Shown piece by piece: positions 1-9,091 of a DNA stretch of 64,000 nucleotides. The position numbers and the translations under genes were made by a program. Position 1 is the first letter of the stretch, and every line of letters begins with the position of its first letter. Under the pieces are notes generated by a model. The model saw only the letters and a list, made by a program, of their open reading frames with translations. It was not told the origin of the DNA and did no database searches. The stretch is from Cocleimonas flava (GTDB lineage Bacteria > Pseudomonadota > Gammaproteobacteria > Thiotrichales > Thiotrichaceae): NCBI RefSeq assembly GCF_004339015.1, contig NZ_SMFQ01000003.1:1116001-1180000 (forward strand), read 5' to 3'.

Positions 1-450
1 GTCATTGTTAAGTTTAGATTAAGGCAGTTTGGTGCAGAGAAAATTGAAATAGTTATCAATGATTTATCGAAATAGAAATCATTTTAATCAGAGATGTTTA
101 CAAAGCACAGATTATAATTATCGATGAGAAAATATATCTGCTGAACGTGGAATTTGAATTTATCTAGAGTGCGACCGTTTTTACACATATTTTTAAAACT
201 CTATTTATAAGCAACTTTATAAACTGAGTTATAAACTGAGTAATAAATAGAAAGACGCTGAACTCTTTGATTTATTATCGATCAGATAATGGGCATCTTA
301 TTTTTCAGGTTGTTAGTGGTGCTGGCCTTTTTATATCCAACTCTTTATACATTGATGATTCTTTATACGTTGGTGCACCTTCAAACGTTAATGACACTTT
401 TAATAGTTGATGACTCCTTACAAAAACAACCATAAAATAGATTCCACATA
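1..450. other. AT-rich intergenic stretch, no gene recognised
   Basis: No open frame with protein-like composition and no RNA gene was seen here. The right part presumably holds the promoter of the membrane protein starting at 451, but no convincing -35/-10 pair or Shine-Dalgarno sequence stands out. Confidence 0.5.
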
Positions 451-873
451 ATGCAGAACTTAATCGATAAACTCCCCTTTAACCCTGAATGGTTAATAGC
501 ACTTGCTGTTGCCTCTCTGGTGTTATTCTTACTATCCCTGATTTTTATTCCATGGTTAATCACACGCTTACCCAGCGATTACTTTACCGATGAAACACGT
601 CATATTTCGAAAACCCGAGACACACACCCATTAATTTATTATTCGATACGACTTACGAAAAACATACTCGGAGGGTTCTTAATCATTGCAGGCATATTTA
701 TGCTAATGCTTCCAGGACAGGGAATTTTAACTATTTTAGTCGGCGTCGTATTCGCTGACTTCCCGGGGAAATTTAGATTATTACGCAAAATCGCACAACA
801 GCCCCCCGTTTTCAAAACGATGAACTGGATACGTCAAAAAACGAATAAAGAACCACTGCAAGAACCAATCTAG
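451..873 (+). CDS. PGPGW-type putative transmembrane protein
   Basis: This is a 140-residue inner-membrane protein of unknown function. There are two hydrophobic spans, about residues 14-37 and 70-100. The second ends in LPGQGILTILVG (residues 87-98), which matches the glycine/proline signature of the family called putative transmembrane protein PGPGW, here with PGQG instead of PGPG. The C-terminus after residue 105 is basic and probably cytoplasmic. The ATG at 451 has no obvious Shine-Dalgarno sequence. The gene stands alone and is followed by a C-run/T-run repeat that could end its transcript. The family assignment rests on the motif and topology only. Confidence 0.7.
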   Translation: MQNLIDKLPFNPEWLIALAVASLVLFLLSLIFIPWLITRLPSDYFTDETRHISKTRDTHPLIYYSIRLTKNILGGFLIIAGIFMLMLPGQGILTILVGVVFADFPGKFRLLRKIAQQPPVFKTMNWIRQKTNKEPLQEPI

Positions 874-902
874 AAAAAAAGTAGGCATGGCTTTAATGTA
901 AT

Positions 903-932
903 GTCACCCCCCTACTTTGGGGCGGTTTTTTT
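903..932 (+). repeat. C-run/T-run interspersed element, copy 1
   Basis: This copy has the form GTCAC6TACTTTGGGGC followed by GG and T7. It lies 29 bp after the stop of the PGPGW gene and before a convergent gene. In this orientation CCCC and GGGG could pair before the T-tract, like a minimal rho-independent terminator. Confidence 0.8.
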
Positions 933-971
933 ATATGCCCTTCTGGCCAGTACAGCTAAATAACGAAATTG

Positions 972-1394
972 TTATTTCAAGTGCTTGCCCAAACATAGAT
1001 CCTCAACCGTATAGTCACGGATAGTGCGATCATAAGTTGCAATGACAACATTCATATATTGGCCTACAACTTTGATAGCTTTTGCCGTTTCGGCCCATTT
1101 CACGAGCAATCTTTTAGTGTCTTCACACCAATCTTTAGCGCTGATAGACCAGTATTTATTTGGATAAAGCCTTACGCGAATAAAACCTTTATCCAACAAC
1201 TGAAAGATGATCTCTTCTCTGGCTTTTTTCTCAGTCCATAACTTCTCATTATGCTTTTGGTAACAGTCTTCAATCTCTTTACGACTTAAACCAAAATCCT
1301 CAGGGTTTTTAGTCACCAGCGATATATGGGATTCTGTTCCAAGTTCTCTAATTTCACCATTAGGAAACAGCCAATAAGCATTACTGTAAGTCAT
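972..1394 (-). CDS. Hypothetical protein
   Basis: I do not recognise this protein of about 140 residues. I chose the ATG at 1394 (MTYSNAYWLF) because it gives a 14-bp overlap with the end of the upstream phosphatase gene, typical of translational coupling; the longer frame would reach 1457. It is rich in charged and aromatic residues, has no signal peptide or membrane span, and looks cytoplasmic. It is the third gene of a minus-strand run zinc-ribbon - phosphatase - this gene. The location next to a restriction island suggests accessory DNA, but no function can be assigned. Confidence 0.55.
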   Translation of the reverse strand: MTYSNAYWLFPNGEIRELGTESHISLVTKNPEDFGLSRKEIEDCYQKHNEKLWTEKKAREEIIFQLLDKGFIRVRLYPNKYWSISAKDWCEDTKRLLVKWAETAKAIKVVGQYMNVVIATYDRTIRDYTVEDLCLGKHLK

Positions 1395-2352
1395 TACTGT
1401 TTTCAACACAGTCAACCTGCACAAACTGACTATTCGATAGACTTGTATCACCCGCATTCCAGCGATAACACACTAATTTCTCTTTATTAGCGACACTGTA
1501 GTCGAGACAAGCAACATTACTTTTAAGTTTTTCAGGTTCACCAGTAAACCAATAATGCCCCACAAAAACAGGCTTATTAGTTGCTACATACTCAGGATCA
1601 ATAGTGGCTTCAGGCAAGACTATGTCAGGGATATTATGTAACTGATTTTTAGGAACTTGCGAATAATCACGATAGGTTTTAGCACCTTCTTTCCACCACT
1701 TGATTCTCGTCCTTGTTCGTACTTTCCCACGTTTATCCGAGAATTGAAAACCATCTGGCAGAGATATTTCTATACCTTTAAGAAGTATTTCGATAGCATC
1801 ATATTCAGCGCTATCCTTTTCACTGGCTTTAATGAACAGATCATTTGATAAGGTATTGTCTGGATTAAGGTGAGGCTTAATCTCCTCTAGTGTATCTTCA
1901 TGCCAACATGCATGAATAGCACGAAAACCATCCAGCTCAAGGTAGATCGGCAGTGTTTTAAACCAGTTAATAACCTCAGTAGTTGTTTCCTCTCCTAATG
2001 GATACTCAGCCAAAAACGCCTCATGCTCATTGGTTCTATCATAATTATGCTCTCGCAATGGTTCACCTGTTTCCGGATGATTCGTGTGATAACAAATCGC
2101 ATTAAACTCATGGTTTCCCATAACTGCGAAAGCGTGACCGTTATCAACCATAGGTTTTACAGTATTTATCACCAATGCCTCTTCCGTACCGCGGTCTATA
2201 AAATCACCAAGGAATACAACTTTTCTTTCTTGATGAAAGAAAACACCCTGTTCATCCCTTTCATACCCCAAGTCTGTAAGTAGCTGAATCAGCGTACTTG
2301 CATGGCCATGAATATCGCCAATAATGTCGTAATTTTCGTTTGTATTATTCAT
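1381..2352 (-). CDS. PPP-family metallophosphoesterase
   Basis: This is a calcineurin-like (PPP) phosphoesterase of 323 residues. The metal-binding motifs appear in canonical order: GDIHG (12-16), GDFIDRG (49-55), GNHE (79-82), a histidine in AIHACW (about 147) and VGH near residue 265. These residues normally bind two divalent metals and act on phosphoprotein or small phosphoester bonds. At 323 residues it is longer than the roughly 220-residue lambda-type phosphatases, with extra sequence between the last motifs. The stop overlaps the next gene by 14 bp and the upstream zinc-ribbon gene ends 16 bp before its start, so the three are probably one operon. The substrate is unknown. Confidence 0.85.
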   Translation of the reverse strand: MNNTNENYDIIGDIHGHASTLIQLLTDLGYERDEQGVFFHQERKVVFLGDFIDRGTEEALVINTVKPMVDNGHAFAVMGNHEFNAICYHTNHPETGEPLREHNYDRTNEHEAFLAEYPLGEETTTEVINWFKTLPIYLELDGFRAIHACWHEDTLEEIKPHLNPDNTLSNDLFIKASEKDSAEYDAIEILLKGIEISLPDGFQFSDKRGKVRTRTRIKWWKEGAKTYRDYSQVPKNQLHNIPDIVLPEATIDPEYVATNKPVFVGHYWFTGEPEKLKSNVACLDYSVANKEKLVCYRWNAGDTSLSNSQFVQVDCVENSNDLQ

Positions 2353-2368
2353 TGTTTAGATCCTTTTA

Positions 2369-2842
2369 TTATTGATTACTTGGGAATACTTTAAATTTTT
2401 TACACGCTTTATTGATACAGCCTGGATCAAATGGAAAAACAGGGATATGAGAACTGCAACCTGATGAACAAATAACATCTGACCCCATCGGATAATTAAT
2501 GGGTGAACCACATTTACTGCACTTTCTTTCTCCACAGACCTGACAAAACCACGGTTGATTACCATCTAAATAATCAGCTTTCGCTCTTTCAATCGCCTCA
2601 TCCGTCCACTTGTTCTTCTCTCCCCAGAGCTCCAAATAAATGTTTTCATTTTCAAAAAGCTTAAAATATCTTTTTGGATTATGTTTAGTAAAGCGACTGT
2701 TAGCTTTATCAGTTTTAGATGATAAAGCAACACCCCTAAATTTCTGAGAAATTAAACGACCACCACCAATGTCATCAAGGGGTTTGTCGCATATTGCGCA
2801 GTTTTCAGCAGGGAGTTTTTTTTGTAACAAGAAAGTAGACAT
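2369..2842 (-). CDS. Cysteine-rich zinc-ribbon-like protein
   Basis: This 157-residue protein is not recognised as a named family. It has CxxC pairs at about residues 15/18, 100/103 and 108/111, then cysteines near 125, 129, 142 and 147, which suggests two or more structural zinc sites. The ATG at 2842 is preferred over the in-frame start at 2860 because GGAG lies 7 nt upstream. The first gene of the three-gene minus-strand run, it is preceded by a structured leader (2843-2965) that recurs at 11598-11717 ahead of an unrelated gene. A nucleic-acid or protein-binding role is possible but is not shown. Confidence 0.6.
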   Translation of the reverse strand: MSTFLLQKKLPAENCAICDKPLDDIGGGRLISQKFRGVALSSKTDKANSRFTKHNPKRYFKLFENENIYLELWGEKNKWTDEAIERAKADYLDGNQPWFCQVCGERKCSKCGSPINYPMGSDVICSSGCSSHIPVFPFDPGCINKACKKFKVFPSNQ

Positions 2843-2965
2843 TTTTATCTCCAGCCCCAAAAAGAAAAAATGTTAGCAAGAACATCTGGGGGCAATGAAG
2901 ATGGTCACGCTTTACCAGAATTGTTTTAAATCGCGCTGGAAGTTGTTTCATTAAACCCACGATTA
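2843..2965 (-). promoter_or_regulatory. Structured 5' leader, copy 1
   Basis: About 120 bp directly upstream of the zinc-ribbon start is roughly 85% identical, by eye, to 11598-11717. The conserved part ends at the start codon. Possible stems are ATGTT (2870-2874) with AACAT (2881-2885) inside GCCCC (2854-2858) and GGGGC, and AATCG (2929-2933) with CGATT (2960-2964). In the other copy the last pair reads CATCG with CGATG, a compensatory change. It could be a cis-regulatory RNA or a recombination site. Confidence 0.55.
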
Positions 2966-3071
2966 GTTAAATCTTATACTAGATATAAATTGAAATCTCA
3001 AAATTTAGATAAACAGTAAATACTTAATTAAATTAACTACCTTACGTTTCTATTTTCTTATTATTATTTCT

Positions 3072-3360
3072 ATGAAAACTAGTTACCCTGCCCCCGCTCT
3101 ACTTTTAAGCGATTTTCATATTTCCTACATTTCATTTTAATGAACGTCACGGCTATCTTAAGTTACAAAAAGAGGCGGTTGCTCATGGTTTAACAATTGA
3201 GAATGCATACAAGGTCGGTATAACGAGAGACCTAACTTCTTCAATTAGCAAATATAGTCCTGTAAAAATATTTGGTATCAACTTTGATTCGAACAGAAAA
3301 GTAGCATTCTTATATGGGATTGGTTACTTTGTAGAAAAATGCCATATGTCTTATTTTTAA
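3072..3360 (+). pseudogene. Possible frameshifted small gene
   Basis: An 83-codon open stretch (3109-3357, stop at 3358) has protein-like composition (NERHGYLKLQKEAVAHG and onward) but no ATG, GTG or TTG at its beginning. An ATG at 3072 opens a neighbouring frame that stops after 22 codons. Removing one T from the TTTT run near 3136 would join the two into a protein of about 105 residues. There is no Shine-Dalgarno sequence and I do not recognise the product. It lies on the strand opposite its neighbours. Confidence 0.25.
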
Positions 3361-3441
3361 TATATAAAATTTATAAGCATTATTTATTGTTAAACGGTTC
3401 TTATTGTGAAGAAAATTTCATCTGCCTTCTGAAATTCATCT

Positions 3442-5184
3442 TTATAACATTTTATTATTTGATGCATGTTGGACGATAGAGCTAATTGAATCTTTCCACT
3501 GTGGCGCATCTTGATTAGCTTTAGCGCGACATTCAATTAATATCTGACGCAATATATTAGGCATTTCACTCATTCTATCGCGCCCAGAAACTAATAAATC
3601 TTTGAAATCAGAGAGTGTAAGCGGAATAATATCGAGTGATAATTTAGTATCATCAGGCAAGTACCAGTCACCAGAACGAAATGTGTGTGCTGTATTACTA
3701 TCAATTTGAACAGCTATAAATAGACCATAAACGGGCTTATTGGTTGACTCCAAAAATTGCGCAACATGACGGCGTACTGGTTCACCTTCTGCAGCTTCTT
3801 GCCTTGATGATGATGTCAGAGTAACTTCGGCAACTATAATTACCTCCTCAAATTCAAAAATCATATCTGCACCTCCGCCAGGTGCATGATGGACAGGTAA
3901 AAAATCTTGATCTATTTGAAAACGTCGAGCTTCCCATGGTGTATTAGATAAAGAATTTATTGCTAAAAAAGCCCTCCATACAGCCCATTCAAGATATGCG
4001 GGTGCTTCTCCTTGTGGAACAGAAACAGTCTCCCCATTAGGTAATTTTGCGGAACCTCGTTTTGGTATCGCTTCTAACCATGCAATTATTTCATCGAGTT
4101 GTTCTGATTGATCATTGGCATATTCTTGTTCTTCAAGCTGTAATACATATACTTCAAAGGTGTGCCTTATGTTTTCAAGGTCAGGAAGTGGAGTGGTCGT
4201 TGATGGAATATCTACGAGAATTCCCCTTTTTCTGAGTCGCCCAGCAAGATCAGTTATAACGGAATAAGATGCGGCAGCATTATCCGTTGGTAATTTTGAA
4301 CCTCTCCATAAAGTAGATAAGTAATCCTCACTTGAGAGCTTTGGGTGTTCCTCTTCTCTCAATAACTCCGCGAGTGCAGCACGAGAAGGAGAAAGGGCTA
4401 TACCGCGCCCTGCATTCCGGAATATTCCTGTGGATTTTAAATAACGAAATGAAAGATCCGTATAGTCATTAAGTGTTGCTGCTTTTCTATCTATTCGTGC
4501 TGCTACTTTGTTATAAATAACTCTATCATAAGCTCTTACTTTACCTTTTGCTTGTTCTCTCCCTTCACGAAACTGGATAATACTTTGAACTATTAAATCT
4601 AATCCATCTGCAGGTGTTGAGGTTTGTACGAAAAGTGCAAATTCCTGAAAAGTAAGTATTTCTCTCTGACCGTTGTTAGCAAGATCGCGCATGATACAAA
4701 GCACAAAATGTAAAGGAGAAAAGGCTTCGCATTTATAATTTCCTTCCATAATAGAAGGAATTGTATAGATTGCTAATGACCTCAAAAAACATTCTTGTTG
4801 AGCGGTGATGATCTCAGCTTTAGCCAAACGATAGCCGTTAGGCGTAATTTCATATGATCGCCCTGATAACTCTTCAATATGTTGTATCGAAGGTAAAAGA
4901 GCAGGATCAATCATACCGTTTTCAGTTCCACGAGTTAGTTGTGGAGTAATGAATCCTAATTGTGATAAAGCTACTCGCCATTTACGGCCAAGGTCAGAAG
5001 CATCTTCTCCTGCTTGAACACGTGGCGCATCGAGTACGCCCTCGTTATGTAACAAAGCAGCAAAAGCATTCTCTTGTTCTTTGCCTGATAAATTCCCATT
5101 TAAAGGAGAATTTTCTAAGGCAAGAAGAGCATCATGTAAACGATATGGTGTTCTAACAGTTGTATTTGCAATATGCCAAAGCAT
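3442..5184 (-). CDS. AlwI-family Type IIS restriction endonuclease
   Basis: This 580-residue protein resembles AlwI-type restriction enzymes, which cleave DNA a few bases outside a short asymmetric site. The N-terminus (WHIANTTVRTPYRL, then GRKWRVALSQLGFI) and the C-terminal block (GGGADMIFEFEE near 436-447, then VAEVTL followed by EGEPVRRHV) match the family. The acidic residues near 439 and 452 fit the PD-(D/E)xK metal site. The gene starts just after a 38-codon ORF and the methylase gene, transcribed the same way, so modification is made before restriction. AlwI relatives recognise GGATC or GAGTC; the exact site here cannot be read from sequence. Confidence 0.85.
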   Translation of the reverse strand: MLWHIANTTVRTPYRLHDALLALENSPLNGNLSGKEQENAFAALLHNEGVLDAPRVQAGEDASDLGRKWRVALSQLGFITPQLTRGTENGMIDPALLPSIQHIEELSGRSYEITPNGYRLAKAEIITAQQECFLRSLAIYTIPSIMEGNYKCEAFSPLHFVLCIMRDLANNGQREILTFQEFALFVQTSTPADGLDLIVQSIIQFREGREQAKGKVRAYDRVIYNKVAARIDRKAATLNDYTDLSFRYLKSTGIFRNAGRGIALSPSRAALAELLREEEHPKLSSEDYLSTLWRGSKLPTDNAAASYSVITDLAGRLRKRGILVDIPSTTTPLPDLENIRHTFEVYVLQLEEQEYANDQSEQLDEIIAWLEAIPKRGSAKLPNGETVSVPQGEAPAYLEWAVWRAFLAINSLSNTPWEARRFQIDQDFLPVHHAPGGGADMIFEFEEVIIVAEVTLTSSSRQEAAEGEPVRRHVAQFLESTNKPVYGLFIAVQIDSNTAHTFRSGDWYLPDDTKLSLDIIPLTLSDFKDLLVSGRDRMSEMPNILRQILIECRAKANQDAPQWKDSISSIVQHASNNKML

Positions 5185-5187
5185 TTT

Positions 5188-5304
5188 TTAGAACCCCTCA
5201 AAAAGATATTCTTGTACTTTGTTACGAACACCATGCTTTAGATTAGCAAAACTATATCTGTAGTCAATATCGATTACTTCCACATGCTTTTTGTACTTAG
5301 ACAT
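5188..5304 (-). CDS. 38-residue ORF duplicating the methylase tail
   Basis: This ORF begins 6 bp after the methylase stop and ends 3 bp before the start of the restriction enzyme. Its peptide contains IDIDYRYSFAN followed by VQEYLF. The C-terminus of the upstream methylase reads MEIDYTYSFGN followed by AQEYLF, so the two tails are clearly related though not identical. It is either a leftover of a recombination that swapped the methylase tail, or a short expressed peptide coupled between the two genes. The placement with ATG and tight spacing allows translation. No function is assigned. Confidence 0.6.
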   Translation of the reverse strand: MSKYKKHVEVIDIDYRYSFANLKHGVRNKVQEYLFEGF

Positions 5305-5310
5305 TATTAC

Positions 5311-7302
5311 CTACTCAGCATAAAATAAGTATTCTTGTGCATTAGAGTTTCCCTTACCCACATTCGTACCTTGGTTGCCAAACGAATATGTGTAATCAAT
5401 TTCCATTAATGAAACCTGTTTTCCAATTTGTTCCATCATAGAAAATAGCTCATCTTTATCCGGGAGACTATTTGACGAATAGGACACCAAAAATTTTGAA
5501 TCTTTATATTTATCAAATATAAATTTAAAAGCCTCATAAGTCCCATCTTTGGTATGAAATGGGCTGTAGTATTTCTTGAATTTCTTCGTCTTAGTATTTT
5601 CCTGTATATCAATTCCCTCCCAATTCTTACACAAACCCTCGATGAAATGATATCTTCTAACATAATCATTATCAGAGAACTTAGAGAAGTATGGAGGATC
5701 TAAATAAACCAAGTCAGGTGATGGTATTTCTAAATCCATTATTGATTTATTATAGGAAATATTTTTTTTCTTATTATCAAAAACTGCCTTATTGAACTCG
5801 TTAATTGAAAATATAAAATGCTCTCTTAAAGAAAAAGATAAATCCTTTCTACCATCATCATATTTAAAACCAACATAGGTAAAAATACCTCTGGGTCTTC
5901 TTTTAAGGCAAGCTCTAGCTATAGCAGACAATGCAATTGCCTTCTTATATTTACATGAAACCTCAGCAATATTTGCGAGTGTATTATCCAAAAATTCATT
6001 ATCTTTATCAGAGAAATACAAATCTTTAAAAGTGGTTTGGATGAATTTTTTAGATCGCCTATTTCGACTTAATAAGGCTGATATATCATCGGCATCTAAT
6101 ATTATTGAATTATTCTCAACTAAAGCTGTAGTGACAGATGATGAATAAGTAAGAAAATCGTTTGAAGTTACTTTATAGCCTAATTGCTTCAAATGATAAC
6201 TGACAACTCCACTCCCACTAAAAGCATCAAGAACAGTCTTTGATTTATCTTCTTTTAATACTTCTGTAATATAAGGAAGCAATCTACTCTTACTTCCCAT
6301 ATATCTCGTTGATGGGAAAGATATCTCCGTTTCTCTTTTAGGTAAAATTAAAAGCTCTTCAACTTTTCCTCTTTTCTTAGGATCCTTATTTATAAACCTA
6401 TTAGCTAAAACCTTTTCCTGTTTAAAATCAGAATAAAGCCTTTCTGTGAGTTCAGCAGATGAATTAGAAAGAATTGCATGCACCCCTTCATCAACCATAT
6501 CCTTATATATTCTTGCTAAATCAATATGATTACCTACTCGGAACTTATCAGCTGTATACCTATCAAAATCAGAATATTCAGATAGAGGAATATACGGGGG
6601 ATCAATATATACAAAGCTATTTTTAGATACATGCTTCTTTATAAATTCCGCATAATCCATTGAGAACAACTCTACACCCTGAAGTGCCTCACTGCAGGCA
6701 TATATATTCTCTTCATCTACAATCCCAGGATTTTTATAGCTACCAATAGGGACATTGAATCCCCCTTTTTTATTAACTCTATAAAGGCCATTGAAACAAG
6801 TTTTATTCAAATAAATAAATCGAGCTGCTTTTTCAACATCACTTAAATTATCAGAATCGATAGACCTTATTGAGTAGTAGTATTCTTTATTATGATTGAG
6901 TTTGTGTTCTAACAAATTTACTAATAATAATTTAGGCTCATCACGAACAGTCTTGTATGTATTAATTAGATCCAGGTTAGAATCATTCAATTTAGCCTTA
7001 GTTGGTCGTAACGCAAAAAACAATGCTGCACCACCTAAAAAGGGTTCAATATAATCACCATATGTTTCAGGGACTTTTGTCATTAAATCGGGGAGAAGTT
7101 GTGTTTTTCCTCCTGCCCACTTTATGAAAGGTTTTGCTTTATTAGAGGGTATGTGACGTTGTATGTCCTTGTAGTTATAATAGCGATAACCGTTGGCTCC
7201 TCTGTGTGCTACTAACTGTTTACTATTATCCCATCGTCTTAATGTTTCAGTACACACACCAATTATTTTTGCTGCGACATCCAACCGAACTAAATCATCC
7301 AT
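5311..7302 (-). CDS. Double-domain adenine DNA methyltransferase with N-terminal HTH
   Basis: This 663-residue protein protects host DNA from the neighbouring restriction enzyme. Residues 1-50 form a MerR-like helix-turn-helix (VAAKIIGVCTETLRRWD, then GYRYY). The first Dam-like methylase has FIKWAGGK (59-66), EPFLGGAA (86-93) and DPPY (about 234). The second has RYMGSK (about 332), DAFSGSG (about 358) and DPPY (about 534). DPPY marks N6-adenine methylation. Two catalytic domains suit an asymmetric target with adenine on both strands, as known for FokI-type methylases. The HTH may let the protein regulate its own divergent promoter. The C-terminal tail is echoed in the ORF at 5188-5304. Confidence 0.9.
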   Translation of the reverse strand: MDDLVRLDVAAKIIGVCTETLRRWDNSKQLVAHRGANGYRYYNYKDIQRHIPSNKAKPFIKWAGGKTQLLPDLMTKVPETYGDYIEPFLGGAALFFALRPTKAKLNDSNLDLINTYKTVRDEPKLLLVNLLEHKLNHNKEYYYSIRSIDSDNLSDVEKAARFIYLNKTCFNGLYRVNKKGGFNVPIGSYKNPGIVDEENIYACSEALQGVELFSMDYAEFIKKHVSKNSFVYIDPPYIPLSEYSDFDRYTADKFRVGNHIDLARIYKDMVDEGVHAILSNSSAELTERLYSDFKQEKVLANRFINKDPKKRGKVEELLILPKRETEISFPSTRYMGSKSRLLPYITEVLKEDKSKTVLDAFSGSGVVSYHLKQLGYKVTSNDFLTYSSSVTTALVENNSIILDADDISALLSRNRRSKKFIQTTFKDLYFSDKDNEFLDNTLANIAEVSCKYKKAIALSAIARACLKRRPRGIFTYVGFKYDDGRKDLSFSLREHFIFSINEFNKAVFDNKKKNISYNKSIMDLEIPSPDLVYLDPPYFSKFSDNDYVRRYHFIEGLCKNWEGIDIQENTKTKKFKKYYSPFHTKDGTYEAFKFIFDKYKDSKFLVSYSSNSLPDKDELFSMMEQIGKQVSLMEIDYTYSFGNQGTNVGKGNSNAQEYLFYAE

Positions 7303-7340
7303 GAGTAACCTATTATTATGAACCGAAACTGATAGGAAAC

Positions 7341-7376
7341 ATTATACACAGTTACGACATAATGATGGGATATTAT
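7341..7376 (-). promoter_or_regulatory. Candidate promoter and operator of the methylase gene
   Basis: Reading the minus strand, a perfect TATAAT lies at 7341-7346, about 40 nt before the methylase start. A dyad ATAAT (7359-7363) / ATTAT (7372-7376) covers the expected -35 region. A protein bound there, for example the methylase's own MerR-like HTH, could block the promoter. This is inferred from the sequence alone. Confidence 0.4.
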
Positions 7377-7481
7377 AGGTTTTTTGAATAAAGTTATTCT
7401 AATGCTCATCGATATTATCCATTTTGTTTATGGTATAAATGAAAGTAAGAAATGTAATGTATCAGTGGAGAATCAAACACA

Positions 7482-9083
7482 GTGCCAATTGAAGATTTTT
7501 TTAATAATTATAGCGATAAAGGATACGTTTTTTCTGATGAGATTTTATCTCGATATGCCTTATCTTTAGCAAGTAAACCATTTGTTATTTTATCTGGTAT
7601 TTCAGGGACAGGAAAAACCAAAATAGCGCAATTATTTGATATTCCAAATAACCCTGTGCCTGCGCAACCTGAGGAAATACCTGACATTGCAGTTAATAAT
7701 GGCTATATCCTCTTAACAGTCACAGATGGTTTGGCTAATGGAGATGGTAGGGCTAATTTGAAATTCAACCAACTATCCTCAGTACTTGAAGATGATGACA
7801 TGCAAATGATTAATCAAGCAATTCAAGAAAAAAAGACTGCCAATGACGGTGGTAATATCTGCGATCCGATAAATTTAAAAATAATCTCACATGATAATCA
7901 AGAATTAGATATGGGGCTTTATCTTCAAAGAGCAAACAGTCCTTTAGTACGCATAAGAGCTAAGTCAAAAAGAGGTGAGATAAACGAATATGACAGTAGA
8001 GGGTATTTTGCTGCAAACTTCAACATAGGCGATGTAATTAAGTTAGAAAAAGTTGAGCATCACGTGCTTAAAATTACTTCTGTAAATGATGAAAATATCA
8101 TTCAAGAAAATCAAGTAAATGAAAGAGAAGTAATTAATAACATAAATACAAAATGCTTTATATCGGTAAAAAGCAACTGGACAGACTCATCTGAGTTATT
8201 TGGTTACTTCAATCCCTTAACTCAAAAATACAACATAACGAAGCTATTAAAGTTTATGCTGCTTGCCGCTGACCATCCTGAAACCCCATTTTTTGTCATT
8301 CTAGATGAAATGAATTTATCTAAAGTTGAACATTACTTTAGTGATTTTTTAAGCTGCCTTGAAAGTAGAGATAAACAACTTGATGGGACTGTAACTCAAG
8401 AAGGTATTAACTTATATGCAGGTCATGATTTTATACCAACTGACGATCAAGAATATGATGAGATATCATCGACTATAAATATTCCCCTAAACCTCTATGT
8501 TACGGGTACTGTTAATATAGATGACACTACATATATGTTTAGCCCCAAAGTACTTGACCGTGCAAATGTATTAGAAATAAATGAAGTCTATTTTGGTGAT
8601 GAACCAATTGAAGGAGGCTTAAAACTAACAAGTATTCCTGATTACTCTAAATATACTAAGTCCGAACTAATTATGTCAGCCGAACTTGAAGCTGACACAC
8701 TAGCATTGATCAAAAAGACTCTTGGAATACTTAAAGAGTTCAATATGCATTTTGGATACAGAACTATTGCTGAAGTCTCTCACTTTATTATTAATTCTAA
8801 AAGTCATGCTACTTGTGCGGGCAATATTGAAACTGTTGCTTTAGATATACAAATTGTCCAAAAAATACTACCAAAATTCCATGGAAACTATGAAAAACTT
8901 AACAAACCCATCCTTAAGCTAATTCATGCTCTGTCTGGTAGTGATGTTGATGAAAATGATTTTGATCTCGGTTCTATTGAAAACATTATCGTAGACGATA
9001 CTGATTTTCCAAGGAGTTTAACAAGACTTATCCGTATGTATAACAATTTAACCACTCAAGGCTTTGCAAATTTCATTGAATAA
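7482..9083 (+). CDS. McrB-like AAA+ restriction ATPase
   Basis: This 533-residue motor resembles McrB, the GTP-driven DNA translocase of modification-dependent restriction. Walker A is GISGTGKT (39-46), Walker B is VILDEMNLSKVEHYF (about 271-285), and the sensor region contains GTVNIDDTTYMFSPKVLDRA (about 340-359), a strong McrB signature. Only about 35 residues precede Walker A, so no N-terminal DNA-recognition domain is present. Instead about 225 residues separate Walker A from Walker B, much more than in canonical McrB. The start is GTG at 7482 with GGAG upstream. It is divergent from the methylase and followed 8 bp later by its nuclease partner. Confidence 0.85.
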   Translation: MPIEDFFNNYSDKGYVFSDEILSRYALSLASKPFVILSGISGTGKTKIAQLFDIPNNPVPAQPEEIPDIAVNNGYILLTVTDGLANGDGRANLKFNQLSSVLEDDDMQMINQAIQEKKTANDGGNICDPINLKIISHDNQELDMGLYLQRANSPLVRIRAKSKRGEINEYDSRGYFAANFNIGDVIKLEKVEHHVLKITSVNDENIIQENQVNEREVINNINTKCFISVKSNWTDSSELFGYFNPLTQKYNITKLLKFMLLAADHPETPFFVILDEMNLSKVEHYFSDFLSCLESRDKQLDGTVTQEGINLYAGHDFIPTDDQEYDEISSTINIPLNLYVTGTVNIDDTTYMFSPKVLDRANVLEINEVYFGDEPIEGGLKLTSIPDYSKYTKSELIMSAELEADTLALIKKTLGILKEFNMHFGYRTIAEVSHFIINSKSHATCAGNIETVALDIQIVQKILPKFHGNYEKLNKPILKLIHALSGSDVDENDFDLGSIENIIVDDTDFPRSLTRLIRMYNNLTTQGFANFIE

Positions 9084-9091
9084 ATATATTT

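Noticed and set aside
903-932. Calling all C-run elements simple rho-independent terminators
   Set aside because: In many copies the GGGG half is changed to GAGG or ATAGG so the stem is lost, some lie in promoter spacers or coding DNA, and several face the wrong way for the adjacent gene.
2843-2965. Firm call as an integron attC site
   Set aside because: The size fits large attC sites, but a consistent pair of RYYYAAC and GTTRRRY core sites at matching positions was not found in both copies, and no integrase gene is in the window.
5436-5669. 77-codon minus-strand frame inside the methylase gene
   Set aside because: It is an alternative frame of the methylase coding sequence, with no independent support.
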